A DNA stretch of 64,000 nucleotides, from contig NZ_CAKLPZ010000002.1 of assembly GCF_923081025.1 (NCBI RefSeq), positions 186,001-250,000 on the forward strand, read 5' to 3'. Every line of letters begins with the position of its first letter. Position 1 is the first letter of the stretch. Positions 8,853 to 16,263 of this stretch are shown here, piece after piece. A program made the translations under genes and the position numbers. Source of the stretch: Neolewinella maritima (GTDB lineage Bacteria > Bacteroidota > Bacteroidia > Chitinophagales > Saprospiraceae). Under the pieces are notes generated by a model. That model did no database searches and was not told the origin of the DNA. It saw nothing but the letters and a program-made list of their open reading frames with translations.

Positions 8853-11800
8853 TTAGAGTTTGACGTTGAGGCCCAGGGTGAAGGTGCGGGGGCGGGGGTA
8901 CTGGAAGAAGAAGATATTTTGCCCCCACTGGTTACCGCCCCAGGAGGTGGCCTCCGGATCCAGGCCCTGGAACTCGTCCGCATGCACCACGAAGAGGTTC
9001 TGGGCCGAGACGTAGAAGCGCAGACTACCCAGTCCGAAGCGGTCCGTAGTGATGCTCGGCAGGTTGTAGCCCAGCGTGAAGGCGTTGCCCCGCAGGTAGG
9101 AGCCGGAGACGATCCAGTGGTCGTCGACCTGGCTGTTCTGCCCGGCGTAGGCCTGGTTGCGGATCTCCTGTACCATGGTGTTCTGGTTCTGCGGCGTCCA
9201 GCCCTCGGTGAGGATGGTACGCAGACCGTTGGCGATACCGGAGCGGTCCTCGGTGCTGTGGTAATACTGCTGCATGATGTCTACGCCGAGCACGAACTGC
9301 AGGTCTACCGTAAGGTCGAAGTTGCCGTAACTGAAGTTGTTGATGAAGCTGCCGGACCAGTCGGGCAGGCCCTTACCCAGGATCTTCTGTTCCTCCGACC
9401 GCTTGGCCTCGCCGGGCACCGCCCCCACTTCGCCGGCCTGCTCCACCTCGTCCGTGCCCCAGGTGCCCAGCCGCTCATACCCCCAGAAGGAGCTCAGGGA
9501 CTCCCCCACCCGCAGGATGGTCTGGCTGCCGCTCACCCAGTACGGACCGGGGAAGATGTCCTCGTCGTTCTCCCCCAGTTTCTCGATGCGGTTCTTGTTG
9601 TAGTTGAAGTTCAGGGTAGAGTTCCAGCTGAAGGCGTCGTTGACGATGTTGGTCGTATTCAGCATCACCTCCACGCCGCGGTTGGATACCGCGCCGATGT
9701 TGTCCAGGATACCGCTGAAGCCGGTCGTCTGCGGGATCGGACGGCCCAGCAGCAGGTCGGTGGTCTTCTTGTAGTAGTAGTCCATCTCCAGGTTCACCCG
9801 GTAGTTGAGCAGGGCCAGGTTGAAGCCAATGTCGAACTGCTGCGTTTTTTCCCACTCCAGGTCAGGGTTGCCGAGGCGGTTGATGACGGTGCTGGTCTGC
9901 CGCTGCCCGTTCAGCAGCGTAGTCCCTGAGGAGAGGGTGGCCAGCGACTGGTAGGCAGCGATCTCCGTATTACCGGTGATGCCGAAGCTCGACCGCAGCT
10001 TGAGCTGATTAATCACGGGGTTATTCGCCAGGAAGTCTTCGTTGGATACCACCCAGCCGATCCCGATGGAGGGAAACACCCCGTACTGATTGTTCGCACC
10101 GAAGCGGGACGAGCCGTCCACGCGCCCGGTCAGCGTGAGCAGGTAGCGGTCGTTGTAGGAGTAGCCCCCGCGCAGGAAGTAGGAGTTTATCGTCCAGTCG
10201 TCGTAGAACGAGCTGGGCGCGCCGGGCTGACTGGCCGCCTGCAGACGGTTGAAGCGGAATAGGTCGTCCGCAAAGCCCTGCACCCCGATCCCGAATCCGT
10301 CGGCCGACCGCTTCTGCCAGCTCAGTCCGGCCACGCCGTTGATGCTGTGGGGGCCCAGTTGCTTGTTGTAGCTCAGGTAATTTTCCTGCTGCCAGTAGGT
10401 GAAGCGGTTCAGGTTCTGGCCAGCGAAGCCCAGGGGGGACGAGATATTGATCAGGTCGGGCGGACTGTAGTTCTGAAACAGCCGGTCCTGCTTATCGAAG
10501 CCGAACTGGGTACGGAGGTCCAGTCCGTCGGCCAGGTGGAACACCAGGTAGGCGTTGCCGAACAGCTGGGTGCGCTTGGCCAGGCGGTCCTGGGTTTCCA
10601 GCACGTGTACGGGGTTGGCCATGGCCTCCAGGTTGTAGGCGTCGGTGATGTCGCTGCTGTTGGCGTATTTACCGTCGGGGAAGCGGACCGGAAAGATGGG
10701 CGGCATCTCGATCATGGTGCGCCGGGGCAGCTGTCCGCCGCCGCCCTCCTCGAAGCTGTTCTCTTTGGTTACGTTGGTCAGAATGTTGAAGCCGAAGGTG
10801 AACCAGTCCCTGGGCGTACCCTCGTAGGCCACCTTGCCGTACAGCCGATCGAGGTAGTTGTTAAGCATGATGCCCTCCGTGCCGGTGTAGTTCAGGAATA
10901 CGCCGTAGGAGGACGTACCCGTGCGCTGCTGGATCGACAGTTGGTGGCTGTGACTGACGGCCGTGCGGGTCGCCTCCTCCTGCCAGTCGGTATCGTACAG
11001 CGGGTTACCGTTCTGGTCGAACAGGTTGGGATCGTCGGTAGTGAAGACCGGATTGCTACCCTCCCGGTACTTGGGGGTGTTCTCCATACCGATACGCACC
11101 ACCTCGAGCCACTCCCGGGCGTTAAGTACGTCCATCTTCTTGCGCAGGGTGCCGGCCGAGACGTAGCCATCGTAGCCCAGCACAATTCCCTCGGTGTTGG
11201 GGCCACGCCTGCTGGTCACCAGGATCACCCCGTTAGCGCCCCGCGAGCCGTAGATCGCGGTGGCTGAGGCGTCCTTCAGTATCTCGATACTCTTGATGTC
11301 GTTGGGATTGAGAAACTGAATGTCCTCCATCACCACGCCGTCCACTACGTAGAGCGGGGCCGAGCTGGAGTTGATGGTGCCTAGTCCGCGGATCAGCACG
11401 CGCGGACTCCCCGTAGGCGCGCCGGAATTAAGGAACACGTTCACACCGGCCACCCGGCCCTGCAGGCCCTGGATCGCGTTGGTGACGGGCGCCTTCAGTA
11501 GCTCCTCGGAGCCCACTACACCGATGGCCCCGGTCACGTCCGATTTTCGCTGGGTGCCGTAGCCCACGACCACTACTTCGGAGAGCGACTCCACGTCGGT
11601 GAGCATATCTACGTCGACGACCGTCTGGTTTTCCACCGGTACCTCCTGCGTCCCGTAGCCGATGGAACTGAATACCAAGGTTTGCGGTCCGTCGGGTACG
11701 GTGATGCTGTAGTTCCCTTCCGCATCCGTGACGGTGCCCGTGGATGTATCCTTCACCTTTACGGTCACCCCGATAAGGGTCTCACCGATGGAGGGGTCGA

Positions 11801-11906
11801 ATACCCGGCCGGTCACGGTGCGCTGGGCCTGTAGGGTGAGGCTACCGCATATACACAGCAGTAGCAGCCATAGCCTCCCGGTGGGAAGTTTGTCGAGATT
11901 GCCCAT
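8853..11906 (-). CDS. SusC/RagA family TonB-dependent outer-membrane transporter
   Basis: TonB-dependent channel importing oligosaccharides handed over by SusD. After the signal peptide (ending LTLQAQ) come a carboxypeptidase-regulatory-like domain (about 28-115; GRVFDPSIGETLIGVTVKVK), the TonB box region with SEVVVVGYGTQRKSDVTGAI, a plug domain with GVNVFLNSGAPTGSPRVLIR and SAPLYVVDGV, and a long 22-strand barrel ending in FTLGLNVKL with an aromatic/hydrophobic C-terminus. Length (1017) is typical. It is the first gene of the locus and is followed by susD after 12 bases. The 5' region (11907-12050) is unusually AT-rich compared with the surroundings and is the probable promoter area. Confidence 0.96.
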   Translation of the reverse strand: MGNLDKLPTGRLWLLLLCICGSLTLQAQRTVTGRVFDPSIGETLIGVTVKVKDTSTGTVTDAEGNYSITVPDGPQTLVFSSIGYGTQEVPVENQTVVDVDMLTDVESLSEVVVVGYGTQRKSDVTGAIGVVGSEELLKAPVTNAIQGLQGRVAGVNVFLNSGAPTGSPRVLIRGLGTINSSSAPLYVVDGVVMEDIQFLNPNDIKSIEILKDASATAIYGSRGANGVILVTSRRGPNTEGIVLGYDGYVSAGTLRKKMDVLNAREWLEVVRIGMENTPKYREGSNPVFTTDDPNLFDQNGNPLYDTDWQEEATRTAVSHSHQLSIQQRTGTSSYGVFLNYTGTEGIMLNNYLDRLYGKVAYEGTPRDWFTFGFNILTNVTKENSFEEGGGGQLPRRTMIEMPPIFPVRFPDGKYANSSDITDAYNLEAMANPVHVLETQDRLAKRTQLFGNAYLVFHLADGLDLRTQFGFDKQDRLFQNYSPPDLINISSPLGFAGQNLNRFTYWQQENYLSYNKQLGPHSINGVAGLSWQKRSADGFGIGVQGFADDLFRFNRLQAASQPGAPSSFYDDWTINSYFLRGGYSYNDRYLLTLTGRVDGSSRFGANNQYGVFPSIGIGWVVSNEDFLANNPVINQLKLRSSFGITGNTEIAAYQSLATLSSGTTLLNGQRQTSTVINRLGNPDLEWEKTQQFDIGFNLALLNYRVNLEMDYYYKKTTDLLLGRPIPQTTGFSGILDNIGAVSNRGVEVMLNTTNIVNDAFSWNSTLNFNYNKNRIEKLGENDEDIFPGPYWVSGSQTILRVGESLSSFWGYERLGTWGTDEVEQAGEVGAVPGEAKRSEEQKILGKGLPDWSGSFINNFSYGNFDLTVDLQFVLGVDIMQQYYHSTEDRSGIANGLRTILTEGWTPQNQNTMVQEIRNQAYAGQNSQVDDHWIVSGSYLRGNAFTLGYNLPSITTDRFGLGSLRFYVSAQNLFVVHADEFQGLDPEATSWGGNQWGQNIFFFQYPRPRTFTLGLNVKL

Positions 11907-12047
11907 CGATGTAAAATTTGGGTTAGGTAGTTGAGTGGAATATATACTAGCTTGATCGCTGGTACTTGTAATATATACTTTTGGGTCTATAAAATGAAAA
12001 TTTGGGGATAAGAAATTTAAATCGGTTGCTGTAGTGGTTCTGGGCGG
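11907..12047 (-). promoter_or_regulatory. AT-rich presumed promoter region of the susC operon
   Basis: Between the susC start and the end of the M20 peptidase gene the base composition falls sharply, with runs such as TATATATTCC and TTTAAATTTC on the minus strand. That is expected of the leader and promoter of the susC operon. I cannot find an exact TAnnTTTG box, so the position is inferred from composition and context only. Confidence 0.4.
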
Positions 12048-12133
12048 GGTCGCGGGTGCGGGGGGATACCGGGGCGCGAGGCGCTTCGGGAAAGTATTTC
12101 ACTATTTATGCTGCGAGCTGTTGTTGCGCCGCC

Positions 12134-12154
12134 TTCGCACCTGCGACCGCGGCC
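12134..12154 (-). repeat. dispersed CGCAGGTGC motif, copy between susC and the M20 peptidase gene
   Basis: On the minus strand this reads GCGGTCGCAGGTGCGAA, one of eleven matches in the window to the consensus GCGGGGNCGCAGGTGCRAA. It lies directly after the stop codon of the M20 peptidase gene. A looser copy with one changed core base (GGGGTCGCGGGTGCGGGG) lies close by at about 12052-12069. Confidence 0.6.
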
Positions 12155-13693
12155 TTACTGTATCGGCGTCACTAATACACCGATACATTCCAGTATACCC
12201 TCACGGAAGTTGCCCAGCCGCAGGTTCTCGTTCGGCGCGTGGATGCTGTTGTCCGGATTGGGGATGCGCAGCGATACCGCCGGCAGACCCAGCCGGTTTA
12301 CGAACGGCCCCAGCGGCTGGGAGCCCCCGGTGGTGCGCATGCGGACCGGTTCCTTCCCCAGGGCGTGGCTTATAGCCGCCGTCAGCCAGCGATCGATGGG
12401 CGTACCCAGCGCGGTGCGGAAGGGTACGGAGCCCAGACTCGACGTGAAGGAGATCAGCTTTGGATACCGCAGCCGCTCCTCCTCGGTCGGCACGCTATCT
12501 ACAAAGTGGTAGCCCTGTCCGGCAATGAACTGCCGCAGCAGCTCCACCTGCCGCTCCCCGGGCGTCTCCGGTACCAGCCGCATATCGATCTCGATGGTCA
12601 CGCGATCGGGGATGAGCGTGCGCACTTCCTGTCCTACCCAGCCGGCCGCCAGTCCGCGTACGTTGAGACTGGGATACTGCAGCGCTTCCTGATAGGTATC
12701 GCCCAACGCCTCGTTCTCAGCAATACCCACCATGACGCGAATATCTTCCCGCGTCTCCGGCACCCGGTTCATCTCTAGCTTATCGGCCGCGGTCAGCTCC
12801 ACCCCATCGTAAAAGCCGGGGATCATCACCCGCCCCTGCTCGTCCTTCAGCGCCGCCAGTAAGCGTGCCGCGGCGAAGACCGGGTTGGGCGCGAAGTTAC
12901 CGTACTGTCCGCTGTGCAGGGCGGTCCGGGGTCCGAACACCTCCAGGGTGACCGTAGCAATACCCCGCGCTCCGAAGGTCAGCGTAGGCTCGTTCGATAC
13001 GTGGCGGGTGCCGTCCAGGATGACCAGAAAGTCCGCCTCGAACAGTTCCCGCTGCGCCGCTACGGCCCCGGGCAGGTCGTCGCTACCGAGCTCTTCCTGA
13101 AAGTCCATGATCACCTTCACGTTGTAAGCGGGCGCTAATCCCTCCGCGGCCAGTACGTCCAGAGCGGTCAGGAAGGCTACGGCCGGCCCCTTCGAATCCG
13201 AGGCCGAGCGCGCGAACAGGCGCAGCTCCGGGTCATAGGGTATCCCGGTTGCTGCCGGAATAGGTGTGGGGACCGTAGCATACGTACCATCCGCCCCCTT
13301 GCGCTTATACACCACTTGGTAGGGATCAGGCTGATCCCAGGCGGCGGTATCTACGGGCTGACCGTCGATTTGCAGGTAAAACAGCACCGTGGGCAGGGCT
13401 GCATCGATCTGCCGCTCGGCAAACAGCAGTGGCATACCGGGCGTGGCGATGCGGGTGACGGCAAAGCCCTTATCCAAAAAGGTAGCCTTACACCAGGCCA
13501 GATTAGCCTCCACCTGCTCGGGGTAGTGGCCGTCGTTCGGTATAGCCAGAAATTCAGTCAGCTGGGCCAGGGCCGCAGGCAGGGCGGCGTCGGTAAGGCG
13601 GACGATCTCCTCCCGGGGGAGGGGTTGCGCCCGCACACTCCCCACTACGGTCAACAGGAGCAAGTAAGCGAAGCAGCGTTGAAGTAGCGTCAT
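12155..13693 (-). CDS. M20-family metallo-hydrolase, secreted, with altered first metal-ligand motif
   Basis: Exported protein of the M20/M28-like zinc peptidase superfamily. The ATG at 13693 gives a clean signal peptide (MTLLQRCFAYLLLLTVVG, cleaved after VRAQ); longer upstream reading frames run through the fic operator and are unlikely. Conserved blocks are YLQIDGQPVD (residues 107-116), SASDSKGPAVAFL, DFQEELGSDD with the Glu-Glu pair, and a dimerisation domain near GARGIATVTLEVFG. The first block normally reads HxDxQP with His as a zinc ligand, but here the His is replaced by Gln 108, encoded by CAA. Asp 110, the second Asp and the Glu pair remain. It may therefore be a metal-altered or divergent hydrolase. 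It is divergent from the Fic gene. Confidence 0.85.
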   Translation of the reverse strand: MTLLQRCFAYLLLLTVVGSVRAQPLPREEIVRLTDAALPAALAQLTEFLAIPNDGHYPEQVEANLAWCKATFLDKGFAVTRIATPGMPLLFAERQIDAALPTVLFYLQIDGQPVDTAAWDQPDPYQVVYKRKGADGTYATVPTPIPAATGIPYDPELRLFARSASDSKGPAVAFLTALDVLAAEGLAPAYNVKVIMDFQEELGSDDLPGAVAAQRELFEADFLVILDGTRHVSNEPTLTFGARGIATVTLEVFGPRTALHSGQYGNFAPNPVFAAARLLAALKDEQGRVMIPGFYDGVELTAADKLEMNRVPETREDIRVMVGIAENEALGDTYQEALQYPSLNVRGLAAGWVGQEVRTLIPDRVTIEIDMRLVPETPGERQVELLRQFIAGQGYHFVDSVPTEEERLRYPKLISFTSSLGSVPFRTALGTPIDRWLTAAISHALGKEPVRMRTTGGSQPLGPFVNRLGLPAVSLRIPNPDNSIHAPNENLRLGNFREGILECIGVLVTPIQ

Positions 13694-13770
13694 TGGGGTA
13701 GTGGCTGGGTGGGCTAGTGAAGATAGGCCGTCCGGGAATGCGGTAGGGTAAACCTCCCTGGCACCGGGGC

Positions 13771-13824
13771 TGACACGATTATACTGGGCTAATCGTGTCA
13801 ATTTTACTACATTTGACACGATTA
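13771..13824. promoter_or_regulatory. palindromic operator plus third half-site upstream of the fic gene
   Basis: TGACACGATTA at 13771-13781 is followed, after an 8-base spacer, by its exact reverse complement TAATCGTGTCA at 13790-13800. A third identical copy, in the first orientation, stands at 13814-13824, 19 bases before the Fic start codon. Three exact 11-base half-sites in 54 bases are a strong sign of a dimeric DNA-binding protein. The nearest candidate is the Fic protein itself, which ends in a winged-helix domain, so autoregulation is likely (inference). The divergent M20 peptidase gene could also be controlled from here. Confidence 0.8.
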
Positions 13825-13843
13825 CACTAACCCGCAGTAGCTT

Positions 13844-14941
13844 ATGTATAATTGGGAGTATCCTAGGTGGCCGCTGTTTGAGTTTGATCAGGATACTTAC
13901 GTAGTGCAGCTCAGACAGTATACGGAGAGAGTAGACCGACTATTAGGGCGTATTCAGGGGCTACCAGCGAAGGATCATGATGCCTACTTCCTTGAAAGGC
14001 TGGTCGAGGAGGCTGCAACTACTTCACGCATTGAAGGATACACTCTAAGCAGGCAGGATCTTATGTCCTCCGTACTAAATAACCTGAATCTCGGGAGTGC
14101 AACGAATCAAGTTAAGGACCTTCGTGCGCGGGCGATCGGACAGCAGATTGTACTGAACCGGGAAACGTTTACCAGGCCGCTCACCGAGACCGCCCTCAAG
14201 TACTGGCACGAGCTGCTACTTGGGTACGATACTACACTTAAGGTGACGGGTGACTACAGACAGGGCACCTCCCCCATGCGCATAGTAAGCGGCCCCGAGT
14301 ACAAGCAAGTGATCCATTTCATCGCACCTCCGGCCAATCGGGTTGCGGTAGAGATGGAAGGGTTTATCGCGTACTGTAATAGCACCTACCCCCCCGGTAT
14401 CCACCCTGTACTCAGCGCTGGAATCGCGCACCTCTACTTCGAAAGCATCCACCCCTTCGAGGACGGTAATGGACGTATCGGTCGGGCGATCCTGGAGAAA
14501 ATGCTATCACAGCAACTGGGTACGTTCATTCCCTTCAGTATATCTCACAGTATCGAAGCGCGGCGCAAGGCATACTATGTAGCACTAAACACGTCCCAAA
14601 CTACGCTGGACATCACCTCCTGGCTCAATTACTTCTGTGAAGTACTCCTTGAAGCTATCGACTATGCCGATAGCTTAGTGGATTTCACCCTCCATAAGCA
14701 GACCTATTTCAATGAGTTCGCTACCCAGCTAGATCCCCACCATCGCAAGGCCATCGACAAGCTGTTCGCCGCCGGCCCCGCCGGCTTCCAGGGAGGCATG
14801 AGTACCCGCAAATACATGTACATCAATCGCGTATCCCAGGCCACCGCCGCCCGCGCCCTCCGCTACCTGACTAGTATCGGTGCCCTTACCCGACACGGCT
14901 CTGGCCGCAGCACCCACTACCTCCTCCCCCAATCCACTTAA
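13844..14941 (+). CDS. class II Fic family protein (AMP transferase) with C-terminal winged helix
   Basis: Fic enzymes transfer AMP from ATP to protein hydroxyl groups. The catalytic motif HPFEDGNGRIGR is intact at residues 203-214, with the catalytic His, the metal-binding Asp and the Arg. The N-terminal region carries the inhibitory helix motif TSRIEG (60-65; consensus S/T-x-x-x-E-G), whose Glu blocks ATP binding in class II Fic proteins. A Fic N-terminal helical domain precedes it, and the last 70 residues (STRKYMYINRVSQATAARAL onward) form a winged helix-turn-helix. It is preceded by a triple half-site operator (13771-13824), which suggests autoregulation. The target protein cannot be told from sequence. 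Confidence 0.93.
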   Translation: MYNWEYPRWPLFEFDQDTYVVQLRQYTERVDRLLGRIQGLPAKDHDAYFLERLVEEAATTSRIEGYTLSRQDLMSSVLNNLNLGSATNQVKDLRARAIGQQIVLNRETFTRPLTETALKYWHELLLGYDTTLKVTGDYRQGTSPMRIVSGPEYKQVIHFIAPPANRVAVEMEGFIAYCNSTYPPGIHPVLSAGIAHLYFESIHPFEDGNGRIGRAILEKMLSQQLGTFIPFSISHSIEARRKAYYVALNTSQTTLDITSWLNYFCEVLLEAIDYADSLVDFTLHKQTYFNEFATQLDPHHRKAIDKLFAAGPAGFQGGMSTRKYMYINRVSQATAARALRYLTSIGALTRHGSGRSTHYLLPQST

Positions 14942-14950
14942 CCACCCCCC

Positions 14951-16162
14951 CTAGGCCGCAGGCCGCCGCCCGACCCCATACTCCACCCAGGCCAGCGCAA
15001 AGCAACAGCCCCCGTACCCCAGCAGCACCCCCAGCCAGGCCTCCACGCCCCAGCGCAGACCGTAGCTGAACACGATCGGAGCCGCCGCCGAGCTCACCAC
15101 CACGAACAGCCGCACCGTACTCTTGATGCTCCCCAGAAAGCGGGGACCGTAGCGCTCCGCCCACAACGCCGGCATCATTACTGCATCCGTACCCGCACTG
15201 GCCCCGAATAGCCCGAAGAATACCGGCACCACCCAGCCGTAGGGAACGAATAATAGTAGCAACAGCCCCACCACCGCAGGCACCAGCGCAAAGCGCAGCA
15301 GCGTAGCCGGACCCAACCGATCGATCAGATCCCCCCCAAAGAGCAAGAATACCACCCGCACCAGCCCGTAAGTACTCAGCCCGTAGGCCATCAGCTCCGC
15401 GGTAAAGCCCCGCTCGGCCGCGATCACCGACTGATTAAAGACCAGCCCAGTGAACACGAAGGGAATAAAGAGTACCAGCGGCAGAATGAGCCGAAACCGG
15501 CGATCCTTCAGCACCTGCGTCCGCGACCAACTGGCTACCTGCGTCGCGTCTGTATCGCCCGCCGCCTGCAGCTGGGCCTCTGCGACCGTATCCGCGCGCT
15601 GAAAGTCGTCGTAGCGCCGCACCAGCAGCCACACCCCCGGCAGGAACAGCAACAGCACCGCCCCACCCGCCAGGGCCCATACCAGCCCGTAGCCGTAGGC
15701 CAGGATCGCGTAGGTCACCAGCGGCGGTAGGATCACCTCCGCCACTGAAAGTCCGATCAGTGAGAGCGACAGCGCCCGCCCCCGCCGCGCATCGAAGTAG
15801 CGCCCGATGGTCGTAGACCCGATGAGCGGCAGCACGCCCTGCCCCCCGCAGCGCACGATGAACAGGCCCACCGCCACCAGCGCAAAGGTCGGCGACCACG
15901 CCAGCAGGGCCGTACCGAGCAGCAGGGCCACGCCCACCGCCGTACTCACGTAGCGCACCCGCCCGCGGTCGATCTGCTTACCGATCAGGGGGAGCAGGAA
16001 GGCTGCCACCAGCGTCACCGTAGAATAGAGCCCGGCAAAGGTGGTCTCCGCCCAGCCCAGGGAGGTCGTCATCTGCGCTACGAAGAGGCTGATGAAGAAG
16101 GTCTGCCCGATGGCCGAAAAGAAGAAGTGGAGAAAGCCGAAGCCTAGGTAGCGAGGGTTCAA
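14951..16162 (-). CDS. major facilitator superfamily transporter
   Basis: Inner-membrane secondary transporter with about 12 predicted transmembrane helices over 403 residues. The motif between helices 2 and 3 (GKQIDRGRVRYVS) and the matching one in the second half (GGDLIDRLGPATLLR) fit the MFS pattern. It resembles the monocarboxylate/oxalate-like group, but the substrate is unknown. The start is a TTG at 16162: an in-frame TGA lies 15 bases upstream, there is no ATG between them, and the first ATG downstream would remove a transmembrane helix. It converges with the Fic gene, whose stop codon lies 9 bases away. Confidence 0.88.
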   Translation of the reverse strand: MNPRYLGFGFLHFFFSAIGQTFFISLFVAQMTTSLGWAETTFAGLYSTVTLVAAFLLPLIGKQIDRGRVRYVSTAVGVALLLGTALLAWSPTFALVAVGLFIVRCGGQGVLPLIGSTTIGRYFDARRGRALSLSLIGLSVAEVILPPLVTYAILAYGYGLVWALAGGAVLLLFLPGVWLLVRRYDDFQRADTVAEAQLQAAGDTDATQVASWSRTQVLKDRRFRLILPLVLFIPFVFTGLVFNQSVIAAERGFTAELMAYGLSTYGLVRVVFLLFGGDLIDRLGPATLLRFALVPAVVGLLLLLFVPYGWVVPVFFGLFGASAGTDAVMMPALWAERYGPRFLGSIKSTVRLFVVVSSAAAPIVFSYGLRWGVEAWLGVLLGYGGCCFALAWVEYGVGRRPAA

Positions 16163-16177
16163 GGCGAGGGGTGGTCA

Positions 16178-16259
16178 AGGGGTTAGGGGGATAAGGGGTT
16201 AGGGGGTTAAGGAAGTATGAGGGTAAGGCCGCCTTAACCCCATTACACCCTAACCCCTT
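16178..16259. repeat. AAGGGGTTAGGG inverted-repeat array, possible terminator
   Basis: The interval between the propeller gene (ending at 16264) and the MFS gene is built from units of AAGGGGTTAGGG. One unit at 16178-16189 is perfectly complementary to CCCTAACCCCTT at 16248-16259, and inner units also pair, as with GGGGTTAAGG and CCTTAACCCC. RNA from either strand could fold into a long hairpin that would separate the two genes. The same unit family forms larger arrays at 62143-62235 and 62370-62424. Confidence 0.7.
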
Positions 16260-16263
16260 GCTA

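Noticed and set aside
13694-13819. Upstream extension of the M20 peptidase gene to 13819
   Set aside because: It would add residues before a clear signal peptide and run through the fic operator palindrome; the ATG at 13693 is better.
15511-15530. GCACCTGCGTCCGCGACC in the MFS gene as a motif copy
   Set aside because: It shares the core but not the GCGGGG flank well enough; I left it out of the count.
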